NCBI GenBank assembly: GCA_016201275.1
Contig: JACQDB010000138.1
Location: forward strand, 1 to 64,000
Source: Acidobacteriota bacterium
GTDB lineage: Bacteria; Acidobacteriota; Blastocatellia; UBA7656
DNA length: 64,000 bases
Direction: 5' to 3'
Within the stretch, counting starts at the first letter, position 1; each line of letters begins with the position of its first letter. The notes beneath the pieces were generated by a model, which saw only the letters and a program-made list of their open reading frames with translations, made no database searches and had not been told where the DNA came from. A program made the position numbers and the translations under genes. This document shows positions 18,377-27,680 of this stretch, in pieces.

Positions 18377-19393
18377 TCAACTCACGCGGCGCAACAGATA
18401 AACGAAGACCGGCGCGCCGATTAAAGCGGTGATGACACCGATGTGCAATTCGCTTGGCGCAATCACAGTGCGGGCGATGGTGTCGGCGAACAATAAAAAA
18501 ATTGCGCCGACGAACGCCGAAGCCGGAACCACCAAACGGTTATCGCTGCCGCCCACCAAGCGCACGGCGTGCGGAATAATCAAGCCTACGAAACCGATGA
18601 CTCCGCTCACCGCCACCGCCGCGCCGGTGATCAAAGAGGCCGATAAATACACGATGATTTGCACACGCCGCACCTCTACGCCGAGGGCGCGTGCTGGTTC
18701 TTCGCCGATCATCAACAAGTTCAAACTGCGCGCCTGAAAAAAAATAATGACCATGCCGACAACGATAAATCCTGCGATCAGCGGCAACAATTTCACATCG
18801 CCGCTGAAATCGCCGATCAACCATGAAAAGACGCTACGCAGATGCGACCCGGTGGCAACCGTCAACAGAAAAATCACCGCCGATGATAAAAAGCTGTTGG
18901 TAATCACACCCGCCAGAATCAAGCGTTCATTCGACGCGCCGCGTTGCGTCTGGCCTAAAAAATAGACCGTGGCGATGGTCAAAGTCGCGCCTATGAAAGC
19001 GGCCACGGGGCGGCCTATCGGCAGGCGTTCGGCAAACACCGTGGCGGCAATCGCGCCCAAAGCTGCGCCGGTCGAAACGCCCAGAATATACGGGTCGGCT
19101 AGAGGGTTTCTCAGCAACGCTTGATAAGCGGTTCCGGCAACCGACAAAGCCGCGCCCACGATGATGGCAAGCAACACGCGAGGCAAACGCACCTCGGCGA
19201 TGATGATTTGCTGTTCCGGCGACACCGCAGCCACTTGGCCGGTAAGCTTCGCCGCTAAAATTTTGACGATGGCAAGCACGCTGACGGATTCGCTGCCTAT
19301 GGCTATGGCTACGCAGGCCACTACCAGCAACACCGCACTCAACACCACCAGCGTTATCAGCAATCGTTTTTGGGTCAGTCGTTCGCGCATCAA
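18377..19393 (-). CDS. btuC: Cobalamin ABC transporter permease BtuC (FecCD family)
   Basis: A 338-residue membrane protein with about ten hydrophobic segments, the usual BtuC length. Family motifs include RLPRVLLAIIVGAALSVAG, NPLADPYILGVSTGAALGA and the cytoplasmic coupling helix region GFVGLIIPHAVRL. Two adjacent Met codons (19393, 19390) could start it. BtuC dimers form the membrane channel for B12 passing from BtuF. The 155 bp between btuC and btuD contain GGACAGC repeats and no gene. Confidence 0.93.
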   Translation of the reverse strand: MMRERLTQKRLLITLVVLSAVLLVVACVAIAIGSESVSVLAIVKILAAKLTGQVAAVSPEQQIIIAEVRLPRVLLAIIVGAALSVAGTAYQALLRNPLADPYILGVSTGAALGAIAATVFAERLPIGRPVAAFIGATLTIATVYFLGQTQRGASNERLILAGVITNSFLSSAVIFLLTVATGSHLRSVFSWLIGDFSGDVKLLPLIAGFIVVGMVIIFFQARSLNLLMIGEEPARALGVEVRRVQIIVYLSASLITGAAVAVSGVIGFVGLIIPHAVRLVGGSDNRLVVPASAFVGAIFLLFADTIARTVIAPSELHIGVITALIGAPVFVYLLRRVS

Positions 19394-19642
19394 TTATTAG
19401 TCCGTCGTCCGTTGTCCGTTGCCCGTTGCCCGTAGTTTGTGCCTCAAAATATGTTCCCTCATAGCGGCTTGCAGAGGTGTGCGATTTGTTGAGAGGCGGT
19501 CAGAGACTGCCGCACTGTGGTCACAGACCGCCTCTCAACAAAGTGTCATGGCCGTGGGCAAATGCAATTCGCTATCTTCCCTTTTCGTTTTCATCCTTCA
19601 AGCTTCGCTGCTCTTGTTTGCGGCAAACGGGTCGCCGTCAAA
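19394..19642. repeat. Gap between btuF and btuC with a 17-bp inverted repeat
   Basis: TTTGTTGAGAGGCGGTC (19485-19501) pairs exactly with 19526-19542. A related element with GTTGAGAAGCGGTC arms is at 41811-41863. CGTTGTCCGTTGCCC-type repeats lie near 19405-19430. No gene is visible. The insertion separates btuF from btuC, so the two may have separate transcripts. Confidence 0.7.
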
Positions 19643-20548
19643 CTACGGGCTACGCAGCGCCGCAGGGTGAATTTTTTCGGCGAGTTGTTCCAAGCCATCA
19701 ACAATGCGCGGGCCGGGGCGCAACAACACTTCATCGCTCAAATGATAGACGCGCCCGTTGATCGCGGCTGGCGTCTGGCGCAAGCGTGTGGGCAATTTGT
19801 CGTCGCCAGCCTGCAAAAAAATAATATCCGGTTTTCTAGCAATCACGGTTTCCAGACTGTATTGCGGATAATCGCTCGCTTCATCGGCAGAGATCGAACG
19901 CCCACCCGCTTGCGTGATTAAATCGCTGATGAAACTCCGACCGCCTACAGTAATCAACGGCTCCGCGCCGAGCATCATGAACACCGCAGGCTTCTCTAGC
20001 CTTGCCACCCGGCTATGCACCTGGGCGATGCGCGCCCGCAAGTTGTCGGTCAAGGCGCTGGCCGATTCGCTTGCGCCGGTGATTTCGCCCATGACTTCAA
20101 TGCTCTTCAAGGTCTCTTCAAGATTGCGCGGATTGCTGACATAAACCGCTATACCAGCGTTTTCCAGATTGCGAACGAAGGATTCAAGTTGACTGGAAGT
20201 CGAGGCAATCACGAGGTCGGGTTTGAGAGCGATGATTTTTTCGAGGCTCGGTTTGAGGGTATCGCCTATGCTGGTTTTGGTTTTCGCGGCGGGCGGATAA
20301 TCGCAATAGGAAGTGACGCCGACGATTTTTTCGCCCAGCCCTAAAGCAAACAAGGTTTCGGTGATGGAAGGCGCAAGCGAGACCAGACGTTGCGGTGCCG
20401 GGACAATATGAACGACGCGCCCCAGTTCATCGGTGACGGTTCGCAGGTTTTGCGGCGGCAGGGGTCGGGTTGAACAGGCCGCCAAAAAACCCAGCAGCAA
20501 GACGCCGATAAACCGGACAAAGGACTTTGAGTTGACGAGGGCGAACAA
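19643..20548 (-). CDS. btuF: Cobalamin ABC transporter substrate-binding lipoprotein BtuF
   Basis: A 301-residue periplasmic-binding protein of the helical-backbone type (FecB/BtuF). A signal sequence ends in the lipobox FLAACS, so the protein is a lipoprotein. Typical motifs are RLVSLAPSITETLFALGLG, VGVTSYCDYPP and ALKPDLVIAS, and the C-terminal half has VYHLSDEVLLRPGPRI. It captures B12 and delivers it to BtuCD. A cobalamin riboswitch lies about 120 nt upstream. Confidence 0.92.
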   Translation of the reverse strand: MFALVNSKSFVRFIGVLLLGFLAACSTRPLPPQNLRTVTDELGRVVHIVPAPQRLVSLAPSITETLFALGLGEKIVGVTSYCDYPPAAKTKTSIGDTLKPSLEKIIALKPDLVIASTSSQLESFVRNLENAGIAVYVSNPRNLEETLKSIEVMGEITGASESASALTDNLRARIAQVHSRVARLEKPAVFMMLGAEPLITVGGRSFISDLITQAGGRSISADEASDYPQYSLETVIARKPDIIFLQAGDDKLPTRLRQTPAAINGRVYHLSDEVLLRPGPRIVDGLEQLAEKIHPAALRSP

Positions 20549-20667
20549 AATAAAAAGCTCCTGCCGTTGCCCGCATGAGAAGGCGTCAGGCAGGAGCTTT
20601 GGAGATGTGCAGATAGAACAAGCGCCTGTAACTCTGACTCCTTCACGCGAAGAGCAACGAGTTGAAT

Positions 20668-20861
20668 AACAGCGGGCAGGTCTCCTGACTTAGCTCTGCG
20701 AAGCGGATGTTGACAGCAAATCCGTGCGCGTGGTGACGGCCTTCCCGGCTTCCGGCCAGTGGCGCAATGGTCACCTGTGAGTCATTACAGTTGCGGGACA
20801 GTGTGGGATTCGCACCCACTTCCCTATTCTCCCTTTTGCGAAGGGCACCCGTAGTTTATCG
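20668..20861 (-). promoter_or_regulatory. Cobalamin riboswitch upstream of btuF
   Basis: The minus strand carries GGGTGCCCTTCGC, GTGCGAATCCCACACTGTCC, CGCAACTGTAATGACTCACAGG, then GCGCCACTGGCCGGAAGCCG (the B12 box) and finally CTAAGTCAGGAGACCTGCCC. These are the diagnostic segments of the cobalamin riboswitch in order and at normal spacing. It should repress btuF when adenosylcobalamin is abundant. Confidence 0.95.
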
Positions 20862-21065
20862 AATCCTCAAACAGCAATTTGCGAACAGGCAACATAGCAC
20901 GCCCTTTTACGGCGCGTCAAATTCCGCCAACGACGAATTGCCCGGTGTCCTGCAAGATTCCGAAGTGCGCCGCACAAGCTTTGACCGCCGCGCAAGCTTC
21001 GCGTAAGTTATGACGGTCAGCGCTTGACAATGTAGCGCGACGCCTCAGCACAGGAGCGTGAATTT

Positions 21066-21920
21066 ATGTTAGACCGATTCGCCCGTGTCAACGGCATCGA
21101 GTTGCATTATGTGGAGTATGAAAAAAACGGCCCGACCCTGCTGTTGTTTCCGGGCCTGACGGCCAACGCGCATTGCTTTGACGGTTTGCTGCAAGCCGGG
21201 CTGGACAAACATTTTCACATTCTGGCGCTCGATCTGCGCGGACGCGGCTTGAGCGATAAACCGGCAAGCGGCTACGGGCTTGCCGCTCACGCCACCGATG
21301 TCATCGGTCTGCTGGATGCCTTGCCACTCGAACGCGCTCTGCTCGGCGGCCATTCTTTCGGCGGCTTGTTGACGCTGTATGTGGCAGCGCATTATCCCGA
21401 CCGCGTAGAAAAAATCGTCATCATGGATGCGGCGGCACGCTTGGTCACGCCTACCGTTATCGAGTTAATCAAACCGTCGCTGGAACGCCTGGGCAAGCGC
21501 GTGAAATCGTGGGAGGTTTATCTTGACACGATCAAGCGCGCTCCGTTTTACGAGGGCTGGTGGGACCCTACGATTGAAAGTTATTTCCGCGCCGATGTGC
21601 AGACCCACGCAGACGGTTCGGTGCAGGCGCGGTCGCGTCCCGAAAATATTATGGAAGTGTTGGAGCAGGCCAGCGCAGAAGATTGGTTGTCGCATCTGGC
21701 GAAGATTCCTCATCCGGCGATTTTATTGCGCGGCACGGACGGCTTTGGTTTGACCGGCGCGCCGCCTGTGGTGCCGGTCGAAAACGCGCAACAGACGGTG
21801 GCACGACTGGCCGATTGTCGCTATGCGGAAATTCCCGGCAATCACATGACCATGCTGTATGGCGAAGGGGCGCGCTGCATGGTAACGGCCATAGAGGATT
21901 TTCTGCTCAACCATTCCTGA
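21066..21920 (+). CDS. Alpha/beta hydrolase
   Basis: A 284-residue alpha/beta-fold hydrolase starting after AGGAGCG. The oxyanion region FPGLTANAHCFDG is near 29-41, LRGRGLSDKP near 58, the nucleophile elbow GGHSFGGLL near 95, and the likely catalytic His in PGNHMTMLYGEGA near the C-terminus. These enzymes cleave esters, amides or C-C bonds; the substrate is not predictable. The acyl-CoA synthetase follows 77 bp later on the same strand, so the pair may share a transcript and act on acyl compounds. Confidence 0.88.
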   Translation: MLDRFARVNGIELHYVEYEKNGPTLLLFPGLTANAHCFDGLLQAGLDKHFHILALDLRGRGLSDKPASGYGLAAHATDVIGLLDALPLERALLGGHSFGGLLTLYVAAHYPDRVEKIVIMDAAARLVTPTVIELIKPSLERLGKRVKSWEVYLDTIKRAPFYEGWWDPTIESYFRADVQTHADGSVQARSRPENIMEVLEQASAEDWLSHLAKIPHPAILLRGTDGFGLTGAPPVVPVENAQQTVARLADCRYAEIPGNHMTMLYGEGARCMVTAIEDFLLNHS

Positions 21921-21997
21921 AGGTCGTGGCCAGTGCCGGATAATATTTTCTTGCGGTTCAGTGGACGGCTTCCGCAGGGTCAAAGTCGGCGACAATA

Positions 21998-23833
21998 ATG
22001 ATCCCGTCGCACGACCCTGCAAGGCGACCGCTGGCGAGTCACCTTATGCGCTACGCCAATCTTTTTACGCTGCTGACCGAACAAGTCGAGCGCTTCACCG
22101 AGCGCGAGATTTTTTTTGTGCGTCAAGGAGATCAATGGCTGGGCATATCTTGGCAGACCTTTTACCAAGAGGTGATGGACTTCGCTTGCGCTTTGAAGAC
22201 TTGCGCTTTTACTCCGGGCAAAGCGGTCTGCATACAAGCGGGCAATACTCCACTGTGGCCGGTCAGCGACCTCGGCACGATTGCCGCCGCCGGACTCAGC
22301 ACCGGCATTTATCCGAGCGCTTCACCGCAGCAATGCCAATACCTCCTCCATCACGCCGAGGCCGAATTTGTCATCGTGGATAGCGCCGAGCGCTTAGAAA
22401 AAATCCTTTCCATCAAGCCGCACTTGCCGCAACTGAAAACCATCCTGGTCGCCGACGAGGCGTTGGCCGACGAAGCGCATGGCGTGATTGGCTTTCAGAA
22501 TTTTTTACAGAGAGGCCGCGCCAATCGTCAACGCTTCGCAGAGGAAATTCATCATCAGGCATTGCAGGCGTCAAGCGCTGCCATCACCATGCTGGTTTAT
22601 ACTTCCGGCACGACGGGAGTACCCAAAGGCGCTTGCCTGAGCCATCAATATGTTCTCAACAGCGCCGCCTCTGTGGTCGAAGCGCTGCGGCTTGAGGAAA
22701 GCGACACCGCGCTTTCCTATCTGCCATTTTGTCACGTAGCCGAGCGCATAGCCGGTTTTTACACGCGCCTCTATGCCGGGATGACCACCTATTTTATTGA
22801 GGATTTACGCCATCTGTGGGCGCATATGATAGACGCGAAGCCGACCATATTCGGCAGCCTGCCATACTTTTTCGAGAAGATTCATGCGCGCATCATGGCC
22901 GACCTGGAAGCGGCTTCCGAAACCGAGCGGCAGTCGTTCAACGACGCTTTAACGACAGGCCGCGCCATCAGTCGCCTGCAACAAAGCGGCGCGCCCATCC
23001 CCGCCGCCTTGCAGCAACAACACGAACGGACGGCGCATCATTTGTCGCGCAAAGTCGAACAGTACACCGGCGGCAAGCTTCGCCTGATGACGTCGGGCGG
23101 CGCGCCTCTGCCGCTGGAGATCGGCGAATTTTTTGATGCGGCGGGCATAGCGATTCTGGAGGCTTACGGGTTGACGGAAAATGTCTGCGTCGCCTTCAAT
23201 CGTCCGCAGCGGCGAAAATTCGGCACCGTGGGAACGGCGATGCCGGGGTGCGAAATTGCGCTTGCCGAGGACGGCGAAATTTTGGTACGCAGCGCAATGA
23301 GATTCAGCGGTTATCATAAAGAGCCGCTGAAATCTGCGGCGATGTTTCGCGAGGGCTGGTTGTTGACCGGCGATTTGGGCGAGTTGGACGACGACGGCTT
23401 TTTGAAAATCACCGGGCGCAAAAAAGAATTGCTGGTGACTTCGACAGGCAAGAACATCGCGCCGCTGGCGTTGGAAAATTATCTCAAAGAGCATCCGCTG
23501 ATTTCGCACGCCATGATCTACGGCGACGGCAAAAGTTACCTCGTCGCCCTTATCACCTTGAATCAAAGAGAGCTGGAAGAAAAGGCGCGAACACGCCAAC
23601 TGGCTGATGCAAACTACGCCGCCTTGACCCGCAATGAAGAGATCGTGCAGTTGGTGCAGCAGCACATAGAGCGCGTCAACCGCCGGGTGTCGTCAACCGA
23701 GGCGATCAGAAAATTTGTCATCCTCGAACATGATTTGAGCTTGGAAGCCGACGAAATTACGCCGACCATGAAAGTCAAACGCGAGGTCGTGACGGCGCGC
23801 TACAAAAATTTGCTGGAGAAACTTTATCGCTGA
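21998..23833 (+). CDS. AMP-dependent long-chain acyl-CoA synthetase
   Basis: A 611-residue ANL-superfamily ligase. The P-loop-like motif VYTSGTTGVPKG, LEAYGLTEN, TGDLGELDDDG and ITGRKKELLVTSTGKNIAP occur in order. The last motif (STGKNI) is typical of the long-chain fatty-acid group (FadD15/FAA-like), which activates fatty acids to acyl-CoA through an acyl-adenylate. An alternative start at 22046 (MRYANLFTLL) removes 16 residues that do not look conserved. It probably acts at the inner membrane face. Confidence 0.9.
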   Translation: MIPSHDPARRPLASHLMRYANLFTLLTEQVERFTEREIFFVRQGDQWLGISWQTFYQEVMDFACALKTCAFTPGKAVCIQAGNTPLWPVSDLGTIAAAGLSTGIYPSASPQQCQYLLHHAEAEFVIVDSAERLEKILSIKPHLPQLKTILVADEALADEAHGVIGFQNFLQRGRANRQRFAEEIHHQALQASSAAITMLVYTSGTTGVPKGACLSHQYVLNSAASVVEALRLEESDTALSYLPFCHVAERIAGFYTRLYAGMTTYFIEDLRHLWAHMIDAKPTIFGSLPYFFEKIHARIMADLEAASETERQSFNDALTTGRAISRLQQSGAPIPAALQQQHERTAHHLSRKVEQYTGGKLRLMTSGGAPLPLEIGEFFDAAGIAILEAYGLTENVCVAFNRPQRRKFGTVGTAMPGCEIALAEDGEILVRSAMRFSGYHKEPLKSAAMFREGWLLTGDLGELDDDGFLKITGRKKELLVTSTGKNIAPLALENYLKEHPLISHAMIYGDGKSYLVALITLNQRELEEKARTRQLADANYAALTRNEEIVQLVQQHIERVNRRVSSTEAIRKFVILEHDLSLEADEITPTMKVKREVVTARYKNLLEKLYR

Positions 23834-24102
23834 AAGCGCCTTGCCAGTGACCACCGCAAGGGTGTCCGTACCAGCACGCGCACCGAGATTTAGCGCTCTT
23901 CGAATCGCGTTGGCAACCCCTTCGACTCGTCTGCCTGACCACCTCATAAGCCTGCCTTCGACCACCAAACCGCGCCCCAAGAGGTGTGCGACCGCCTTTG
24001 ACAACCACCAGATTTAGGGGTTATGCTTGCGTTTCTACCCCATTAACGCCGCCGCAGAAATTCCCAAGCTCTGCGGCGAATTTATTATAGAGGTGTGTTG
24101 AC
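23834..24102. other. Intergenic, no gene seen
   Basis: About 270 bp with no supported gene. CTCTGCGGCG near 24067 partly repeats GCCGCCGCAG near 24048 as a weak hairpin just before the amidotransferase. Confidence 0.35.
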
Positions 24103-24867
24103 GTGAGCGATATTTTCAGGCCGATTGTCGGGATTCCCTGCCGCTACAATTGGAATACCAATTATTATGAAGTGCGGGAAACCTATCCCGAAGCCATCTA
24201 TGCCGCCGGCGGCACGCCCGTCATGTTGCCGCTGATTCCCGAACCCGATTACGTCAACGCGATCATGGAAAAGATTGACGCCCTCTGTCTGTCCGGCTCC
24301 ATCAATGACATAGACCCGCTGCGCTACGGCCAGGAACCCAAACCGAAACTTGGCCCGGTGGTGCCAAAACGCGACGAGACCGATGCCCTGTTGATCGAGT
24401 ACGCCGAAGCCCACGACCTGCCAATTCTGGCTATCTGTTTCGGCATTCAATCGCTGAATGTCTATCGCGGCGGCACCCTCATACAGGATGTCGAATCGGA
24501 AGTCACCGGCTCGCTCAAACATATGCAGGGCGATCTGTTTTATCGGCGCTCGCATTCCATCAACATCACCGAAGGGTCGTTGCTTGCGGAGTTGGCGGCC
24601 TCGAATCGCGCCCTCGTCAACAGCCATCATCATCAGGCCATAGACATCGTCGGGCGCAATCTGGAACCCATCGCCTGGGCTGCCGATGGCGTCATCGAAG
24701 CGGTCATTGACACGCGCCGTGAGCGCTCGGTGCTGGGCGTGCAATGGCACCCGGAGGTCGGCTGGCAAAGCGACGAACTATCGCAAGCCATCTTCGCTTG
24801 GTTCATCGAAAAATCGCGCCAACGCCATTTCAGCCGCGACGATGAAATGGCAACCGCTCTACGGTAA
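24103..24867 (+). CDS. Class I glutamine amidotransferase-like hydrolase (PuuD-type)
   Basis: A 254-residue protein from a GTG start. The catalytic Cys lies in LAICFGIQSLN near 113, and the His/Glu dyad in GVQWHPEVGW near 210. The RGGTLIQDV motif after the Cys is typical of gamma-glutamyl-gamma-aminobutyrate hydrolases (PF07722). Those enzymes cleave gamma-glutamyl amides in putrescine breakdown; the rest of that pathway is not nearby. The elbow reads ICFG rather than the common ICRG. The MFS gene follows 43 bp later. Confidence 0.87.
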   Translation: MSDIFRPIVGIPCRYNWNTNYYEVRETYPEAIYAAGGTPVMLPLIPEPDYVNAIMEKIDALCLSGSINDIDPLRYGQEPKPKLGPVVPKRDETDALLIEYAEAHDLPILAICFGIQSLNVYRGGTLIQDVESEVTGSLKHMQGDLFYRRSHSINITEGSLLAELAASNRALVNSHHHQAIDIVGRNLEPIAWAADGVIEAVIDTRRERSVLGVQWHPEVGWQSDELSQAIFAWFIEKSRQRHFSRDDEMATALR

Positions 24868-24910
24868 ATCATCAACCGCCGCACCGTTTTTTTGTCCGCC
24901 GCAAAACGCT

Positions 24911-26188
24911 ATGACCAAACAGAACAAGCTTACCTTGGCGTTGTTGTGCGCCGGGCATTTCGTCAACGATGCTTATTCCAGCGCCATCTATCCGCTGTTG
25001 CCGGTGTTGGGTGAAAAGCTGGCGCTGACGACCGCGCAACTCTTCTGGCTTGCGCCGCTCTATGCTATCTCTTCGTCGCTGCTGCAACCGCTTTACGGCA
25101 TCATTTCCGACCGTTACGCCAGACGCTTCTTCGCCGTCTTTGCGCCGACCATCACCGCCGTCTTTGTGTCGCTGATTGGTCTGGCACCCTCTTACGGCAT
25201 CTTGATCGTGTTGTTGCTTGGCGGCGGCATCGGCATCGGTTCGTTTCACCCGCAAGGCGCGGCCATTGCGGCCAACGCGGTCCGCGAACGACGGCGAATC
25301 GGCATGGCCATCTTTTCGGCAGTCGGCACCCTGGGATTCGCCTTCGGCCCCTTCGCCATCACTCGCCTGGTGGCGGCTTTCGGTTTAGGCAAATCGTATT
25401 ACGCCATGTTTGTGGGTCTATTGATGTCCGCCGTATTGTTCAAATATTGTCCGCCGCTGGAACGCAAAGCCGAACCGGCAGAAAAAAATATTGACGCGGC
25501 AAACGCTGCCGAAATTTCGCTTGCGCCGCTTACCTCAAAACCAGAGCGCGTCTCGCAAAAGGGTTTGAACTCCGCCTTGCTGACCGCCTTGCATAAAGCC
25601 TGGCAGCCGTTGTTGATGCTGTATTTGATTACCGTGATTCGTTCGGGATTGCAGATGACGACCAACAATTATCTGCCCTTCATGTTAAAAGAGCAGGGCT
25701 TTTCGTTGACCGGCACAGGCAACGCGCTGACGGTATTTTTGTTGTTGGGTGGCATCGGCGGCTTGGTTGGCGGAGCGATGGCGGAAAAGATTTCCGGTCG
25801 CACCGTCACCCTGGTATCGGGGATTTTCGCAGCCCCTTTGATGATCGGCGCATTTATGACCACAGGCATTTTGAGCCTGATTTTATTGGGTTTTGGTGGC
25901 TTTATGTTGCTCGCTACGCTGCCGGTCAACGTCGCTATGGCGCAAGAGTTAGTGCCGGAACAGACCAGCACCGTATCGGCTTTGATGATGGGCGCGGCGT
26001 GGGGCGTGGGAGCGCTTGCGCCGCAGGCGCTCAGTGGTCTGGCGCGCAGCCACGGCTTTCGCTATGCGCTGATCTGCGCTTCGGCGGCAACCCTGTTGAG
26101 CGCCGTGTGCGCTTACTTTTTGCCGCGTGAAGAAAAATCTCGGCGCGAAATTATTGACCCCGAAATGGCCACAGCCGCAGGCGATTGA
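24911..26188 (+). CDS. MFS transporter (fosmidomycin-resistance Fsr-like)
   Basis: About 425 residues from the ATG at 24911, chosen because MTKQNKLTLALLCAGHFVND is the normal N-terminus of the Fsr group and the open frame upstream overlaps the previous gene out of frame. Twelve hydrophobic segments are visible, with the MFS loop motif YGIISDRYARR near 60 and a cytoplasmic linker about 180-215. Fsr-like exporters pump fosmidomycin and related compounds; substrate specificity is inferred only from family likeness. It may be co-transcribed with the amidotransferase. Confidence 0.88.
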   Translation: MTKQNKLTLALLCAGHFVNDAYSSAIYPLLPVLGEKLALTTAQLFWLAPLYAISSSLLQPLYGIISDRYARRFFAVFAPTITAVFVSLIGLAPSYGILIVLLLGGGIGIGSFHPQGAAIAANAVRERRRIGMAIFSAVGTLGFAFGPFAITRLVAAFGLGKSYYAMFVGLLMSAVLFKYCPPLERKAEPAEKNIDAANAAEISLAPLTSKPERVSQKGLNSALLTALHKAWQPLLMLYLITVIRSGLQMTTNNYLPFMLKEQGFSLTGTGNALTVFLLLGGIGGLVGGAMAEKISGRTVTLVSGIFAAPLMIGAFMTTGILSLILLGFGGFMLLATLPVNVAMAQELVPEQTSTVSALMMGAAWGVGALAPQALSGLARSHGFRYALICASAATLLSAVCAYFLPREEKSRREIIDPEMATAAGD

Positions 26189-26454
26189 GCGGAAGAAAGC
26201 TTTTGGATTAGCAAAAGCCGAAGACGTGATCGCCATCGTACAAAGCGTCATCAACGATATGGCGAAGTAACTGCTATGAAGCGAGCCATATGATAACCTT
26301 CCGCAGCGATGTCGCCGCGCCATGCCAAGAAGCAGATGCAAAAGTTCTCACGATTCACGCTAATGTTTATTGGGCAGTTGCACTCAAGAAGACGTTTCTA
26401 CTTCACCAATATCTGTTAAAATCACGCCTTAATAATTTCCATTGGTTGAATGAC
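26189..26454. other. Intergenic with a short coding relic
   Basis: The frame ending at the TAA at 26268-26270 reads KAFGLAKAEDVIAIVQSVIN just before it, which looks like the C-terminal tail of a lost protein. The rest is without a gene. The base composition becomes more A+T-rich towards the methyltransferase. Confidence 0.3.
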
Positions 26455-27678
26455 ATGACCACTAAAGATGCGCTTACAGTCGTTGATTTATTTGCTGGTG
26501 CAGGAGGCTTCGGATTGGGCTTTCAACTTGCCGGTTACCATGTCGCTTTGTCGCTGGAGCTTGATGAATGGGCAGCGCAAACTCTCCGCTATAACAATCC
26601 TGAAATGAAAATCGTGCAAGCTGACATTCGGCATTTTCAATCGCTAGGTGAAATTCTTGAGGTTTGCTCTCTGTCGCCTGACATCATTATCGGCGGTCCG
26701 CCTTGTCAGGGTTTCAGCATTGCGGGTCCCGCGCAAAAAGACCCGAAAGACCCGCGCAACAGTTTATTCAAGGATTTTGCGCGCTGGGTAGAGACTCTTT
26801 CTCCGCAAGCATTTGTTATGGAAAATGTGAAAGGGCTTTTAACCCAACACACTTCTACCGGCGAACCCGTTATAGATATTATTCATAAAACCTTCGTCCG
26901 ACTTGGATATGCTGTTGAGGTGTGGTTGCTCAATGCGGCAGAGTACGGGGTGCCGCAGGTTCGTGAAAGAATTTTTATTGTGGGGAATCGCTTGGGGTTG
27001 AAAGCCTTGGGCGTGCCGCCCAAAATACGCGCCTTATCCAATGCTCAAGCAAATGGCTCGCAAATGAATCTGCTTGGTCAGGACATAAATCTACCAAAAG
27101 CCATTTCCCTCTTGGAGGCAATTTCAGATTGCCCTGTTCTTGAAGCAGGAGAAGGCGAAGAAGTGCAGCCTTACAAAAAGGAACCGCAAAATGACTATCA
27201 GCGTTTGCTGCGCGGCAAGCAGAGCGTGCTTTATAATCACGTCGCCATGGAGCATTCTGCCAGATTAGTTGAACGCTTCAAACATATAGGTTGGGGGGAA
27301 TCGAGCGCCGATGTGCCGGAAGAACATCAAGCGCGAAGACGCAACGGCAACGGCGCGCTTTCGGGCGTTGTCTATGACCAAAACAATCGCCGTCTTCATC
27401 CTCACAAACCTTCTCATACTATAGCGGCGTCCTTCTACGCCAACTTCATTCACCCCTTTCAGCATCGCAATCTGACTGCGCGTGAAGGAGCGCGGGTTCA
27501 ATCTTTCCCTGACCACTATCGGTTTATGGGGAAAAAAACCACGCCCTCGCACAGTTTGTTGCAGCGTGAGGGACGGCTTGCAGAAAAACATCTTTGCCAG
27601 TACAACCAGATTGGTAACGCAGTGCCACCACTACTGGCAAAGGCTATAGCGGAACATATCAAAAAGGCGATTCAATAA
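26455..27678 (+). CDS. DNA (cytosine-5-)-methyltransferase, type II R-M
   Basis: A 407-residue C5-cytosine methyltransferase from the ATG at 26455. Motif I DLFAGAGGFG at 11-20, motif IV GGPPCQGFS with the catalytic Cys at 84, motif VI ENVKG at 123-127, motif VIII QVRERIFIVG, and motif X QIGNAVPPLLA at the end, in canonical order. The target recognition region lies between VIII and IX (about 190-340). It methylates C5 of cytosine in a specific site and protects from the nuclease encoded 2 bp downstream. The pair is more A+T-rich than its neighbours, which fits acquisition. Confidence 0.95.
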   Translation: MTTKDALTVVDLFAGAGGFGLGFQLAGYHVALSLELDEWAAQTLRYNNPEMKIVQADIRHFQSLGEILEVCSLSPDIIIGGPPCQGFSIAGPAQKDPKDPRNSLFKDFARWVETLSPQAFVMENVKGLLTQHTSTGEPVIDIIHKTFVRLGYAVEVWLLNAAEYGVPQVRERIFIVGNRLGLKALGVPPKIRALSNAQANGSQMNLLGQDINLPKAISLLEAISDCPVLEAGEGEEVQPYKKEPQNDYQRLLRGKQSVLYNHVAMEHSARLVERFKHIGWGESSADVPEEHQARRRNGNGALSGVVYDQNNRRLHPHKPSHTIAASFYANFIHPFQHRNLTAREGARVQSFPDHYRFMGKKTTPSHSLLQREGRLAEKHLCQYNQIGNAVPPLLAKAIAEHIKKAIQ

Positions 27679-27680
27679 TC

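Noticed and set aside
22016-22383. Alternate plus-strand frame at the start of the acyl-CoA synthetase
   Set aside because: It overlaps a well conserved enzyme in another frame and shows no domain.
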